Part shown: one piece after another, positions 33,246 through 47,689 of the stretch
How positions within the stretch are numbered: position 1 is the first letter of the stretch
Layout: each line of letters opens with the position of its first letter
NCBI GenBank assembly: GCA_030549495.1
Contig: JAUIRK010000673.1
Coordinates: 682,001 to 746,000, forward strand
DNA from: Nectonema munidae
Taxonomy: Eukaryota > Nematomorpha > Nectonematoida > Nectonematidae
DNA: 64,000 nt
Reading direction: 5' to 3'
Made by a program: the position numbers and the translations under genes
Notes under the pieces: model-generated
Database searches by the model: none
The model's input: only the letters and a program-made list of their open reading frames with translations
Told to the model about the DNA's origin: nothing

Positions 33246-36200
33246 CCCACTAAACGCCTACCGGCCCTTGTTACTGCATAGCTTGTTATATATATTATTT
33301 TACAAGAATTTATGTGACAATATATAAATACAACTGAGTGAAAGATACAATTCTAACGCGAACGCTCCCAATTTGGGAAACAAACTTATTGTCTAGTGAT
33401 AGCTTGATTACTAACCACGTAGAATCGGGTCGTTAGATACTGTAAAAACCTTTGAATTCTTCAAAGGAAGAAAACCAGGGTAAAAAACCGGCACTCTATG
33501 AATAATTTATTTGTTTTTTTACCAATTATCTTGTATCATTCATTAGTTCGCTAGTTTTAATCAATGTTTGGAAATTTGAAAAGTTATTTTAGTTTCAAAT
33601 ATTTTAACCAATTCTATATTTATGTTCACTTTATTTTTTTACAAAAATCTAATAATATTTAGTTCAAAACGCATGAAAATATAAATAAGGAAAAATATAA
33701 AATAAACGCCATCTAAATCAAGAATAATGACTGTCAATTTTATCCAAAAATTCAGTAATGTTTTCATATTTAAAAAAAGTATAAAATTAAGATAAAAACT
33801 TAATAGTGTTTTATAAAGCAAGGAATTTAGCCTAAATTTAAATTAGATTTATAAATTTTTGAAAATGGATTTTATTTATATTTTTGTTTGAAAAAACCTG
33901 TGTAGTAAATTGCCATATGTGCGTAATGCGAAGGGTTAAGCTGAATTTTATTATACCCCATAATATTCTCTAAAATACCATCCTTGTTTCAATTGGTATT
34001 AGAATCAATATGAGAAGAACAACTTACTGAGCGCTTGCTTAGACTGCAAAAAAAAATAAAGCAGGTACACGAAAGTGGTGAAAAATCAGTTTAACCTGAA
34101 TCATTTTTCATTTAAGAGCTTTGAGAACAGAGAATATTTTTATAAAAATTAGTCCCTATTTTGTTTAAGATTTTTGCTAATTGTGGGCAAATTGTGCATC
34201 ATCGCGATTTACTCTCGAAGATAATAACTGGCTTCGAGGACAACTACCTCCTAAAAGAATTAACCTGATATAAAGTTTGGTTTTACGTTACTTTCTTAGT
34301 TTTCTGTTCCTAATACTTGGAAAGTGTAAAATATGAGTACTTAGTTTTAAGCCTATAGGAGAACAATTTTGAAGACTAATCTAAATTATCTAAAATTATT
34401 TATATTAAAAGTAGACGATTTTGATTTATCGGGTTTCGAGACTTCCACTCCTTCTTGAAGCGTAAACAAGGAATTGGCCTTGGTCAGGTCGTCACAACTT
34501 TCAAATGAAAAATCTGAAGTATTGATTACTTGATGTTGAAAGGCATGTGCCATTATTGGGAATGTGGGTACTAAAAGTTACTTCGTTGTTCTTTTCGTTA
34601 CTGTTGAAATTACAAATATGTTGAATTACCCGTCATCGTTAAGTAAATAAAGTTTGCTATTACTCCTACATAAAATTATTTTTTTGCATTCTTAACTTCT
34701 GTATTAAAATTTCAACAACAACTTTTTGCAGAATTTGTATGCATATTACGAAATTTTTTATTTTCTTTTTCTACTTTTTTATTTTTACTCTTTATATTTT
34801 CTGTTCGCAATAGAAAAATTCCTTTAGTGAAAATGTGTCTATCATTATTAGCGGTTAGGCTTAAACTTTAAGGAACAGTTAAATCTTAGATGTAGGCCTG
34901 GATCCTACTATCGAAATCAGGCTAACACTTGCTATGAAATTAATCAATCGTGAAATTGGTCCAGTTAAATCTCGAACAAGTTCAAATACATGCACGATGC
35001 AAAACACACATACAAGGAAGGGAACTAGTTGTATTTTATCACTAGAACAACTCGCCTTCACAACGCTCGATCTGCAAAATGCTGAGGAGTTAATTATGTA
35101 ATTTGGAGATAGCATCTCATTATTAATCAAATGCGTTCTAAAATTTTGACAACACTTCTAATGATTTATGCACAACGAAATATGCAATGCATTATGCAAT
35201 CACGATGACAAAAGCAATCATTCTCAATTTACATCTCCTCGCATTCCTCATCTCATCTTTTCTCCATCAAACAAAAGCGCTCTTTATTTCACGCAAACTT
35301 CTTTTTTGCCTAATTCAATCATTTTGCGAAGAGAGAAAAGAACGGTGAGATTGACACCAAAACTTTAATCCTGCTTATTTTGTGATCTTTTTGAATGAAA
35401 ACGTTTGAAAAATATTTACAGTCAGAAACAAAACTGTGGTTCATTCCTTTTTCAACGTATAACATCTTAGAGTTTTTTGAAATGTTATAATTTTGACTTT
35501 GTTTCTACACAAATTATTATCATTTGCCAAACATAGCTATATCGAAAAAGAACACAATAAAAGCATAACAATATGTTTGTAAATCACTACTCTGACTTTA
35601 TAAAGAAATTCATTTTTCGTTATTAGTTGTCTAAGTTTAAAAAAATCCATAAAATTTTGATTATTATACAAGGTAAATGGTATTCATTTTTAAAAATGGT
35701 GTTTTCATATGTAAAAGTATTTAACATTTTTATCCAACAGTTTAACTCCCAGTATAATTTTCTAATATTTTTGCCAAGTTCATATTTCATACGAAGACAT
35801 TTGTATTTATATGCCCTCAGGTTTGACATTCTACACACTACAAAAAAAAGTTATTTGATAAAAAAAAAAGCTGAATTAGTTTGATAGATTTGAGTTGTTT
35901 AATCAAGATCTTTTAAAAGTCTTTTGATAAATATGTTTCTTGATAAACAGTAGAATTAAAATAACTAAACAATCAGAATTATAAAATTTTTTGATATTTC
36001 AAGTTCAAGTAGTGTGATGGTTTCAATTTTGAAATGTGTCTCTTTTAACTCTCAATATTTCTCCAGCGAAAAAGTACTTGTTATTATGTTTAATGAAATG
36101 AATCAAAAGGTAAAATGGAACAAACATAATTTGTAATTTATGAAAAATAGTTGTCTACACACAGATCTAGTTTAACAATGCATGCATACTGCATAGACAA

Positions 36201-36761
36201 TTGATAAGCGAATTGCTGTTAATTAAGTGTCAATCACTAGTTTCGACAAATAAGGAGGCGTGCTTAAACAAAAGTTACAAGAATAGGAGCAAGCATAAAG
36301 ACAGACTTATACATTCTTGCACAAACATATATAAATGGCGTGTATCGCAAGGAACAGTCATAAAAGTCACATCACAAAATGAAATTACTGACTTGGAGTG
36401 CTCTTCTAATGATGATGAAGACATCAGCAAGACACGTAACCAGATGAACTCTCTTATTTTAATCATTCTCTTCAAATCCTATCAATTGTTATCTTCTCAA
36501 AGTAAGGATTTGTTCATTTTATTAACTTTGTATTTCAAACTATAAATAAAAGCTTTGCAACTTTTTTAAGACATATAGAGATTTTGAAGGGTTTGAGTTG
36601 TAAGAATCTGCAAGAAGTGTTTTCAAATATCCAATTCATTTTGCCAGGGAATTCAAATGCCAATTTTGAACAGTCCCTTATTTTAAACAATGTTAAAGTA
36701 AAAGATTGTTGTGTCTGGAAAAGAAATACAGTTTTATATTTAAAATTTTAAGTTGCGAAGA
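33246..36761. other. AT-rich stretch, nothing recognised
   Basis: No exon, element ends or arrays could be supported. The part 34880-35370 is less AT-rich than its surroundings and could be regulatory, but no specific motif supports that. Confidence 0.3.
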
Positions 36762-36883
36762 TTAGGCTCATTTTTTTCAAGGTTATTAATTTTTCTGATG
36801 ATTTAATACTAAAATTATACACTTAGGCTCATTTTTTTCAAGGTTATTAATTTTTCTGATGATTTAATACTAAAAGTATACAC
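36762..36883 (+). repeat. Near-perfect 61-bp tandem duplication
   Basis: Two adjacent 61-bp copies, starting TTAGGCTCATTT at 36762 and 36823, differ at a single base (AAAATTATAC against AAAAGTATAC). The near-identity implies a recent duplication. Non-coding. Confidence 0.9.
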
Positions 36884-38316
36884 TTTCCAACCTAACTAAA
36901 CTAAGTTTGATAAACTAAAACCGTCGTTATGGATTTGTTTCTTCCTTATTTTAATTAAGTCTTAAATATCGTAGAAAAAATTCAAAATTTTAATAGTTGC
37001 ATAAAAGTAAACATAAAAATAATTGTTGGTTTTTTTTAGTTTTCAGGTGTATCTTTATAATAGCCTGACTTTTAGGAGTTTTTACTGAAAATGGAATTTG
37101 TAAAGATATATCTATATCTAATTATACAAAAATAAGGAGTATCGCAAGAATTACTGGGATTTGATTTACAATATCGATTTCGTTGAGTGCATCATATTTA
37201 GTTTGAATTTTTGCTTTGCAGAAACAAAATATCGCCGCCACAATTCATGTAAAACGGGGACCAATGGTCACTCTCTTTAACCTGCCACAAACACAAGCGC
37301 TCACTTTTAAGGGCCCTGGGCTTCTTCGTTAGGCCTTTATTTTAAATGATTTGTTAGAGCGAGGAAGATTGAAGGAATTAGTGTGCTGGGTCGATGCTTC
37401 GAGATTAGAGTTCGCTGAATTAGGCCAATTGACAAAGCAGCGCACATTTAATACAAATTATAGAAATATTAGAGCTTAATTAAAACTGCGTGTTATGTCA
37501 ATGGCTGGGCGAAGTAGCTGAGAGCCAGCTAATACTTTTTCTTTACTCAAAACCAAGAGCGAGAAAATACTGTTGAAGTGTAAAATCGGGATTAGCGATT
37601 TGTGTGCTATAGATGGCGTGAAAATAAAGGACGGATTATGAAGCTTTTGTAATAAAGCTTGCAAGATATGAAGATAATTCTGTTACGTTAATTGAATATA
37701 CATCTTGTCTCTCTCTAATGCCCCAATCACGCAAAAGCCTGTATTTTCAGGCCTCCAACTACAAAATGCCGTCATTCGCTTCGCTTTCAATTTTCGCTTT
37801 CTTTTCTACGATACGGCTACCAGATGTCTCGGTTTTACTGGACGCTTTTTGGGGGATATAGAGGAATCGCGATTTTTTATTCACCAACTTTAAATAATAT
37901 AACTCTGAATAAGTATATTGTGAATTACCTCTTTTTTTAGTTTAAAATTTTCCAATTTATTCTTCATATAAGTTATTTGTGCAATAGAAATGAAAATTTT
38001 GTTTATGACTTTATTCATACCTTTGGATTATCCGGGTTGTAATTACTCCTATTCTACGTATAGACGTGCAGTGTTAGCAAGATTTTGAAGAGTGTTAATC
38101 ACTAATAAATTTACCAAGGTATTTTTATTGCCAGTGAGAACTATTTTCTTGCTCTTGATTGGCCTACGTGCATTCCAAGTTGCCTCTAAAGCAGAAATCG
38201 AACGAAAGAAGAAGTTTTACTAAGATTACTAATGTGTAAATATAAAGGTATAAACTTCCACGATATATAGCTAGTCTTCGTATTTGATTTAGTTAATTTC
38301 CTACATTTTAGTTAAT
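36884..38316. other. Intergenic stretch without supported features
   Basis: 37230-37890 is noticeably less AT-rich but breaks up in every frame. It could be a regulatory element or old exon. Nothing specific was recognised. Confidence 0.3.
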
Positions 38317-38806
38317 CAGGGTTTCTCAACCGGGGTCCACATGGACCCTAGAGGTCCATATAATAATTCAGAAGGTCCACCATTAAGTCTAAATATTATA
38401 AATTGGGGGTCCACAATTATATTTCGGTGGTCCATGAAGGAAACCAGCTCATAACGGTTATTATTATTATAAAAAGTTGGTAATAGACTTGACATCGTAA
38501 AAAGAGGTGCTTTACGACTAACATTAACTTCAATGCAACCAGATATAAAGAAACTTGTTGAGCAGCATCAACCAAAGGAATCTCATTAAATGTCTTTCTT
38601 TTTTTGTTATAAAAATTGTTGCATTAGATTTGCTTTCATTTCAATATAAATCCTAAGTATATACTATTTTCTTTATCATAACCTCAAAAATTTTATTAGT
38701 GAAAAATATTGGAATAAATATTTTTTGTCCAATTTTTATGAAGGGGTCCACCAAGAAAATAAGAAGTGAAAGGGGGTCCATGAGTAAAAAAGGTTGAGAA
38801 ACACGG
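38317..38806. mobile_element. hAT-type non-autonomous element
   Basis: The left end CAGGGTTTCTCAACC (38317-38331) is mirrored at the right by the complement of CCGTGTTTCTCAACC (38792-38806), 13 of 15 matching. The subterminal regions repeat GGGGTCCAC and GGTCCAT several times in both arms. Size about 490 bp, non-coding. TTTCTCAACC is a common hAT terminus in animals. The 8-bp duplication is not clear, so the copy is probably old. Confidence 0.65.
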
Positions 38807-41800
38807 GATTAGATGATTAATTTTCTAGTTAGATTGGTGAATTTATTTCAGCCAATTATTTATCGGATACAAGTAAGTTAAATTATATTCGCAAGTTGAC
38901 TTAATCTGCGCAGTAAAGATTTAGTTAAACTTACGTTCTTACTTTCTGTTAATTTATATATAAGAGCCTTGTTGCATCAGCTTTCAGAAACAATGAACAT
39001 ATATTTTAGCAGGCTTAAATATAAAAAATTTCAAAAAACCAAATTAAATGAGCAAAAGCATTCTTCATTTCATTATTCTTTTATATTATATAATTTGCAG
39101 CAATTAAAAACTTTTTAAATCTCTGACAAATTCATCAGAGAAAGTAAATAAAAAGAAAAGCAAGAAAACACATTCCCTTTTTATGATCTTTACATTTATA
39201 CTTGTAAATTTTTACTAAGACTTAGCGAATCAATTAAACATTATTATCAATTGAATATTTTGACGTGTAAGCAACATTTTCTCTACATTTATTCTTATAC
39301 ATTTTTACTAACACTTATAGTCAATCTATGGACATTGGACAGTATTGTTTACTAATACTCTTACTAACATAGGATTGAAGTGACTATATATGAAAGAGTT
39401 TGGGCCATAATACTGGGAGGAAGAACATCAACGAGCACCAATATTAAGCTATGAACTCTATTTAAAAATAAAGTAGGCCATTTTCACTTTTATTCATTCC
39501 CAAAGTGGCTTTAAGCATGCTACCAGATGTGGGACGGAAACACGAAATCGTTTCTAAGTTTATTCTAATGCGACTATATCTTTATGTTTGGTAAGTTTTT
39601 TGCAAGCCTTTTTCGAGCCAACATTGACATAATTTTGCCAATCAAGATCAAACATGCTTTCGAAAATAATGTATCATTTTATATTAAAGGATGTTTTTAA
39701 AAATAACATCGGGGAAATTAACCTTTCCAAAAAATATAAGCTAAAACATGCGCATTCCTGACACGATGAGCGAGAATGGTGTCATGATGTTATTCTTTCG
39801 ATATCAGCATTTTTAATTGGTGAAAGTTTATTGTGCATGCAATATTCTTTTTCAACAATAATCTAATGCACATCTCACACTCATCTCATTTTCTTCATCA
39901 GCATTAACTTTTTTTGTCAATCAAAATTCTTGGATAAGAGACCCAATCTAAATAGAGATTTGTAGAAATACTTCTCCCCTAATAATGCGATATGTATAAG
40001 TGTTCTTCAAAAATACGTTTCCGTCTTTGAAGATGAAGCTTTATGCTTAGAGAAATGAAATTAAAAAAAAAAATTAATATGAGAATTTGAAAAAAATAAG
40101 CTTTTTGTGATACTTGATTAAGGAATTAATGTGAAATCACAAAGCGCTGACATTTAAAACTTTAAAATTTAATTTAATTTAGTGAATGTGTTTGTTATCG
40201 GATGCAACATGATTAAGTTAATCGATTGGATCTCGTGAAAGAGAATTTATTCAATATGAAAAGTCAAATAGCTAAATAAATCATCATTATAAAGTTATTT
40301 AAGAATTTCAAGTGACGCCTTTGAATCAACACAACACCATAAAATCCATTGATCAGAATGGAAAAACAGTAGTTGTGCGCAGTCTTTTTTCGATGCATTT
40401 CACTACTTCACTAGGCATTCATCTAAATGACTATTACTTTCAGTCATTGATGGTATTGACTGATTTCACAGATTGACTATTACATGTTGGCTGTTTTCCC
40501 TATCTCACTTGGTCTCTTTACATGACATGGAAAAAGCATTAAAATTCAATTTAAAATTTTCAAGGATTTTGTTCTTTTTTCGCAAGCAACAAAGTGAGTG
40601 TAATGATGTTGAAAAAAAGTGAAGAATTACTTTGTAATTAACTAACTCTTCTTTCTCCTGCGATCCTCTTTTTTGATAAAGAGATCATACACACACAAAC
40701 ACATTGACTCTTCTGACTTATTGATTTCAAGATGATCACTCCTCCTAATTTTATGGACATTCATCAATACTATGAAAGCGAGATGTTCAAGTGAATTCGA
40801 AAAACTTCTTCCTCTTCCACGAGGTGTTTGGCATCGGGACGAAAAAAGCCTCAAAACTTTCAACTGGCTCTCCAGAGAAATAAAAGCGATATAGGAAGAA
40901 TCCATTTTAGTTTGAAGCTGCTGATTGTTGTGGGCGCATCAAGTGAAATGATCTTTTGGTTAGCACACTTTGAAAACGTATGTGACGTGAGCCGGACATT
41001 TTGCCCAGTTAATAATTGTAAAAAAGTAAGCTAAACCTTCAAAATTGGTGTAGAGTGTAGACTATCGTTTCTTGAAGCCCAATAATGACTCTAAAGAGGA
41101 CCATTACGTGTTGCTCATGAGAGCTCTCGTTAATGTTTGCCTTTTTTTTCCAGTCGAGATTCATTAAACGCAAAAGTTAGATAGACTAGGTATAGCGGTG
41201 TATGCGTTTGATCGAGTTTGAGTAAATATTAATGTTAGTAAAGAAATACGAAGAAAGATGGTAAACAAAATTATTTGCCTAAAAACTAACATGAGACGAT
41301 GGAGAGAAGTTGGGTCAGATTTCTTTCAAAGTTTGGGTTAGGGTTAAGTAATCGTAAGCTTGTGAAGCCATGCGTGAGCTGCAAGAAGAGACTTCGGTCA
41401 AAGTAGATAAGTGCAGAAGCTAACCCGAACCAGACTCTCTTGGCATAGACTTTAATATTATCAAAGCAAACATTGTAGACATTCGCCATTCGCCATTCGC
41501 CACCACTTCTAATTCTCTCTATTTCAAGAGTGTAGAGAAAACTTTGAGAAAAGTGAGTGTAAGTAAAATACACTCTAAGCTCGGAAAAAGGTTTCGTACT
41601 CGTGGCCTCTTAGAAACAAATTACTCAATACATAGCATTTGCAAACTTAGAAGTTATTGTTTTCTACAAGAACTAATCAATTAACTATAAGCGATTAGCA
41701 AACTAACCACCTTCCGAGCTTTCTAAAAAAGTAGCCTTGAAAAGTAATTCATAAAAAATTAAATATTTATGCATTTATTTCAAGAATTTAAAACAAGTAA

Positions 41801-43159
41801 ATTTTATATTTAAAGAAAACAAAAAATGAGGATTTATAAATTTGCATTCTGTTAGATGCTGATCCAAATATTATAAAATATAAGTTTAGGCAGCAAAGTA
41901 TCTCGCTACGAAAAATTCAGCATGGTTTGGGCAGCCTTTAATCTTTCTTACTTGTTTTCAGAATGGACCTCTTCAAGATTATAACTAAATATTTTGGGCC
42001 AGGCCATTTTCCATTTTGTGATGATCAACTGACAATCTTATTAATATATCGATAAGATTTGTGCAAAATATACAGATAACGGATAAGAAAAAATTGAAAA
42101 GCCGAAAGCCGAAAAAGAAACCGTTTGGCAGAAAAATTGAAAGAATATTCATAATTTTGTAAAGGCAAAAATAGAAGCAAGAATCTCAAATTATTTGAGC
42201 TTTTAAATGTAGTTTAATGATAAACAGCAAAAAAGGCATTCCATGAAATGAATCAAAATGTGAATATTTAGAAAGTGTAAAAGCAATCGATTAGGTCATG
42301 TCAAAAATACCACAGACTCCTAGAATGTGATCATCCAACGCCTTACATGTGCACAACCCGGCTCTCAACGCTTTGCGTCTCGAAACAATCTTTTACAAGA
42401 TTTTATGTTCTTAGGGAATGCTAGAACGACACACTTGTCTATCAACCTTATTCCACTAAGATTAATTTTGAAATCTTTTTCTATTGCAAAAATATATCTT
42501 AAATATAATTGCGCATCCAATTGATGAATGCTCAGGTTTATTATATAGAAAAAGCGTAGAAATATTATTAGCCAAATAAGTGGCTATCGGAAAAAGATCC
42601 AATAAAACGTAGACGAAAATACAATTTCTCGAAACACCAATGAAACATTTGATGGATAATGCGAATCGAGTACTGTTCCCTATATTGAATTCACCGAGTG
42701 AGTTAACTGTCGCCGAATAAGAAGCTTTCATAAATAATTTGCAAATCATATATAAAAATACTTCAAAAAAACATTTTCGCTTGTAGGCCAAAGCCAGATT
42801 TCATTCACTCATTCAACACTTCGCTAAGAACACCGTGGTTGTTTTGACTGAAATATTTAGTTTGTTACACTTTGTGTAAACGTTGCGCAGGTTTGGCATT
42901 CATTTTCACAAACATACGCACCTAATTCGCACACGCAATCGAATGCACCTTCAAATCACGACAAGTATAGCGTTGGTGAATGGAAGGAAAGCCAACTCGC
43001 GTTTAATCGAACGAAAAACTAAAATAACGTTTGAATCCAATTTTACTTACTATAGTGTGAGTTCTATTTAATTAAGGGCACGTGTAGTACAAGTATGTGG
43101 ATATGATCTTATAAGCAAACAAAGCAGAAAAGCTTTGTCATACACAAAACCGAAAATTT
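38807..43159. other. Intergenic stretch without supported features
   Basis: Mostly AT-rich and stop-rich. Islands at 40640-41600 and 42300-43080 are less AT-rich, but none of their small open frames resembles a known protein or has convincing splice sites. Confidence 0.3.
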
Positions 43160-43925
43160 GGACTCTCAATAATTTTTGTTCGTTTTGTGAGATAATTCAC
43201 CTTTACAAATTGTGTTTCCAAGAGAACTTGACCCATTGATATTTCAGTTCTATTTTATGTGAATGTTCGCTCTCTTAATTATTTGGTCAGTTTTCTAAAT
43301 AATTTGGTCTCCAAATAACTCATTATTTTAGATAGATATTTTAACTTTTTGTGTTTTCCTTATTTTTAAAAAAAAAAGCTTCTGAATAGTTGTTTTCAAA
43401 AAATTTACGTTCTGAGAAATTTTAGTTTGTTAAATTACTTTAACTTTTGCGTGGCTATTTTTGTCTCTGTATATTTTTTTTAAACTTTTTACGCTCAAAG
43501 TCTTTTTTTGATTTTGAATTTGCATCAAATAGCATGAAATTTTATAAATAACAAAAAAAAGTTTATTCTAGTTCGTTAGTGTGTTAGTTTCTTAGTTAGA
43601 AAAAAATTAGTCTTAAATGAGAATATCTAAAGAACAAATTACACAGAGGCTGATTTGCCTTAAAAACAAACAAAGCGTAAAACCTTACCTTCTGTGATAA
43701 AAAGTGTCCAAATTATGTCAAAAATTTGAAAAATTTATAAAAGTTAAATTATTTTGTAAACTAATTATACTGAGGTATTAAAAAGTCATTCAAAAATGAA
43801 GAGACCGATTTGTCTCATAAAACAAAATAAAATAAGCAGAAGGCCAAATTGCACATAGCCCTCATAGGCCAAATTGCCTAAGAATAAAATGTGAAGATGC
43901 CAAATTGTCTAGATACAAAATTTTC
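43160..43925. repeat. Possible further iterated-motif element
   Basis: The right half (43797-43915) repeats GCCAAATTG(C/T) three to four times with AT-rich spacers, and related GATTTG(C/T)C motifs occur at about 43650 and 43807. The layout recalls the MITEs at 8307 and 9499, but I could not define matching termini or a target duplication. Confidence 0.35.
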
Positions 43926-45639
43926 ACTGAATAAAAGTGTTTAAATCGTAAATAATTTGAAAAAAGTTAAAAACACAGTCAGTTTTTTCATTCAATTTTT
44001 AAAAAAATGTATGTACTCAAATAATACTCCTGTTCTTTCCAAGCCGAGCACGAACCCTGAAACACTCAGAGATAAGAATAGAGAGAGAGAGAGACAGTAA
44101 AACATAAAAGTATAGATAGGTACACATAAACACACACGGATGTTCATTAAACAAAATAAGGGCTTGTGTGGAAATTTTGTTTGGGGGCTTGAATTGAAAT
44201 GAAAAGTTGAAAAAGTATTTAAATCAAATTTTGTGAGGCGAAAGATTGAGCCTTGATGAGATAGATAGAAAGGCTTTCTATACTCAAGGAAGTGGGGCTG
44301 GCAAAGCCTATGATGGAAGGCGTATTTGAGAGAATTGGACCCTGTGCTTGTTCTTTTCATGGATTTGCTGCGTGCGTGTCTTGGAAGAGCGCCTAATTGC
44401 CTATTTATTTACCTGCCAGAGAATAGGGAAGAGAAGTGGCGTGTAGCAATAGACGTAAAGCTTTGCTGAGTGTGCGCCATTATCTCAGATTAACGCCTGC
44501 GTCTAAGCAGAGACTTCTGAAGTGGCACACACAAACTGTGATTACTGGCAACGACGTGCAATTACGATTTTGTCACGTCTTCAAGTGTGGGACAAGGTGA
44601 TGTGATGAGGTTGGAGACTGAAGAGGGAGCTGAGTGCTGCATCCTAATCCCCATTCCCTCAACACCCCCACTACATGCTACTTTCGCTGCCACTCTTTTG
44701 CTTTCTTGTGATAAGCGCCGTGCTTCACACTACTTATATCCTTGGATCCGTAGAACTAGTGTTTCTCAAAATTTATATTTTCTACTTCCCGGGAAATTAC
44801 GGGAAAAATTTTCACCGTTTCCCGAGAATCGTTTAATTATAATCATAGCTTGAAATGGAAAGTTGTGGTTGTGTGGTTTTATTATATATATATCTTAGGA
44901 GGATTAATTTCCACATTGGGAATGTTTTCAAGAAGAAAGTGATATACGTAATAGAATGAGACAAGGAATGGAGTTATTGGGAGTAGAGAGTTAAAAAGCC
45001 TGCCAGCTGTTGCGTATAGCTTCCATGATTGTAAAGATAAAACAACCAAAAGTTTAGTGTAGATAAAATATATTATATCAAGAAAATAGATGAAATATTT
45101 TGGTGTAAATATTTTCATATAAATATATATGCGACATTTCTAAAAACATATATATGAATAAGTAATATATTGATGCAGATAAAAATGTAGAGAAAAATAT
45201 AGCATATAATAATGGTTTATTATATCAAATTATAGGAGAAATATATTAAAACTAATTCCAAAAAATATGACACTTTTTATTGAGACAGGCTTGATTACTA
45301 ATTTTATATAAAGTTGCTTTTTGAATGGGAAGGCAAAGGAATGGGGTAAAGCAGTCCTCCCTTCATACTCATTTACAGAAAGGCCGGTTACATCTACATT
45401 TTATTATTAACTTTTAAGGAAACATAAAGAATCAATACTTCTGCCACTGAGCCAAATCCCTGGAAAACAAGTTAACAGCTGAAAGTCTTTTTCAGACTAG
45501 ACAAAGGTAGAATGAATTGGGCTCAAGGCGTTTTCTAGTAAATAAAACTTTAGACTTTAGTCTCTTTAGAGGATCGCGTTCCTGGTGCATCAAAATACTT
45601 TAACTCTTAGTTAAAAATCTTGCTTAAACTTGAATTTTA
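43926..45639. other. Intergenic stretch without supported features
   Basis: Contains a (GA)n run near 44078-44095 and a less AT-rich part at 44290-44870. A 122-codon minus-strand frame (43992-44360) looks non-coding in composition. No element was defined. Confidence 0.3.
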
Positions 45640-47050
45640 AAATTGAGTACTAAAATTATGGTTTTAATTTCTATTGCTCTTTCTCTTTTTTCTTGCAAAG
45701 TAGTAGATTCACATTCAAAATATTCATTCTCTTCATCTGAATGTGAAGATTCGGAATTAAAATCCTTTTGCTCAAAACTTTTTCATAATAGTTTTTGCAT
45801 ATTCCATCATAATAACTTTATTTGGCAGAGGGGGTAGATCACGAGTAGCTAGTGAAGTCTCATATTTTCTTCCCAAATTGAAATATTGCAAAAGCCAGCT
45901 AAATTAACGTCTCTGTGCCACTCTTTCAATGAAAGATCTTTTTATTTTTACTGCAAGTAGTGAATTTTGTTCATTCAATTCTTTTATAATGAATTCAAAC
46001 ACTACTTCATCCGTCAGTAGTGTAGCATTACGGTGTAATAATTTTTCAAGGCCAAATGTTAATGACCGTGAAGCTGCAACGATTTCACTTTTCTCTGCTT
46101 GTCAATCTTCAAAACTCTTTAATTTCAATAAATTAATACTTCTTAAATTATTTCTAAAAATGTCTCGAGCATCAGCATTAAATTGTTCCAACGTGTTTTT
46201 GAAACTAAAATAGCCACCTTAGTAGACCAGAATTCACCTTTTACATAATTTTGTAAAATTTCAATTTTATAGAAGACTTCCTGGAATTTTTTTTTCAAAT
46301 TATCTTATTTTTTTAATCGTTTGAGCAACTAGAACATCGTATATTCAATTATTTTCTTCTTGTACGGAAAATCGAATACCGTATCCAGATCTGACTCGCT
46401 TTCTTCATCTTTACTTTTATTCAAAGAAAAACCGATCTTTCTGCTATGGTATATGTCACACACAGGAAGAGAAAAGGCTTACATTTAAACATTTTCCCAA
46501 GCTTAACCATTACACTAGCCACATTAGTGACGTATGCCACAACGTGCCTCCCAATATCAATTATACAATCTGCCCATCTGAACACAGGTGTAATAAATTG
46601 GAAAAAGTGTCATTTTTTAATCACTAACTAAACTTTTCAATCATTGTCAAATATATAAACTAAAATTTCATTCTACCTTTCCTAATTATTTTTTTAATTT
46701 ATTTAATAAACCAAATTTTCGTGGTTAATTCAATATTTCATTTGTCAGTGAATTAGATATGTTGATAGGACCTTTATCGTTTTTGCTACAAATTCGATAT
46801 CAGCTGCCTTTCTCTACGTCATTTCTTCCATACCTTATACAGTATGTGATTTTGTTATCCGTTCTATGATGATCCTTTCTTTGTAGATTTTCTTTCTTTC
46901 ATCAGAAATTTATTTTGAGCAATTTGTGTTCGAAGAAACTTTATTAAAGATTTATTATGAGCAGATTCTACCTGCTCCCAAAGCATTCTGATTAAAGAAT
47001 CATTTAGGTGATCTCAGGCTTTTTTATCGGTATCTTGTATTTTATTATTA
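45640..47050 (-). pseudogene. hAT-like transposase relic
   Basis: Minus-strand fragments read like a hAT-type transposase. At high coordinate: LIRMLWEQVESAHNKSLIKF and ERKSTK (46900-47010). Further on: LEQFNADARDIFRNNLR (about 46150-46200), EIVAASRSLTFGLEKLLHRN and LTDEVVFEFIIKELNEQNSL (45980-46090), then FIERVAQRR, LLQYFNLGRKYET and LPPLPNKVIMMEYAKTIMKK (45780-45930). The fragments are in order with several frame breaks. The family assignment is from memory of similar invertebrate elements and is tentative. No terminal repeats were found. Confidence 0.5.
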
Positions 47051-47689
47051 GGTGATATGAATGTCAGGCTGCATTTTGTCAACCAATCCCAGTTCAAGGG
47101 TATATTTTTGTGATGAAATCATTCGCTATGTTCATTCTTCAATTACAAAAAGGTGTCCACCTTATTCATCTAAGAGACTCTCTCTTTCACGCAAAAGGAA
47201 AAAGATCGACAAATTCAATTTAAATTTAAAATTATCTTGATAGTAACGAAATCTTCACATGTTGGCATCTGAGATAGTTTTGATAACTCTGACCTATTCA
47301 TATCTATTCAAAATTTTCAGATTTCCTGCCCATCTTAGTGAAATTAGTGGATAGCTATAGGATTTTAAAAATTTTAAAATTCAATTTTTTTTTATTTTTA
47401 AAAAGATTTAAAAAGGGATTTAAAGATTTTTTATTCGCAAAAGAGGAATTTTTTTCACGTCAAATCTTTTTTGAAGCACTTCCTAGTTCATTAGAACATG
47501 TAGATCTTACATTTAGTCAAGATACATATTTTTTTCAATTATTTCTTTTGATCAAATGTTCTCTTTTCAATTATTTTTCAAGTTGCTTCTTTCTCTAATA
47601 CTAATCTTCAAAGGATTTTATAATACGTTTTATTTTTTTTAATAAATATTTCATACTCAAGATGATTGAAGAAAGTATTTTAAGCAAAG

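Noticed and set aside
36201-36545. A 114-codon plus-strand frame with an acidic stretch
   Set aside because: No recognised domain and no supported splice context. Frames of this length occur by chance across 64 kb.
43992-44360. A 122-codon minus-strand frame
   Set aside because: It includes a translated GA/CT repeat and low-complexity Ser/Leu runs, with no known similarity.
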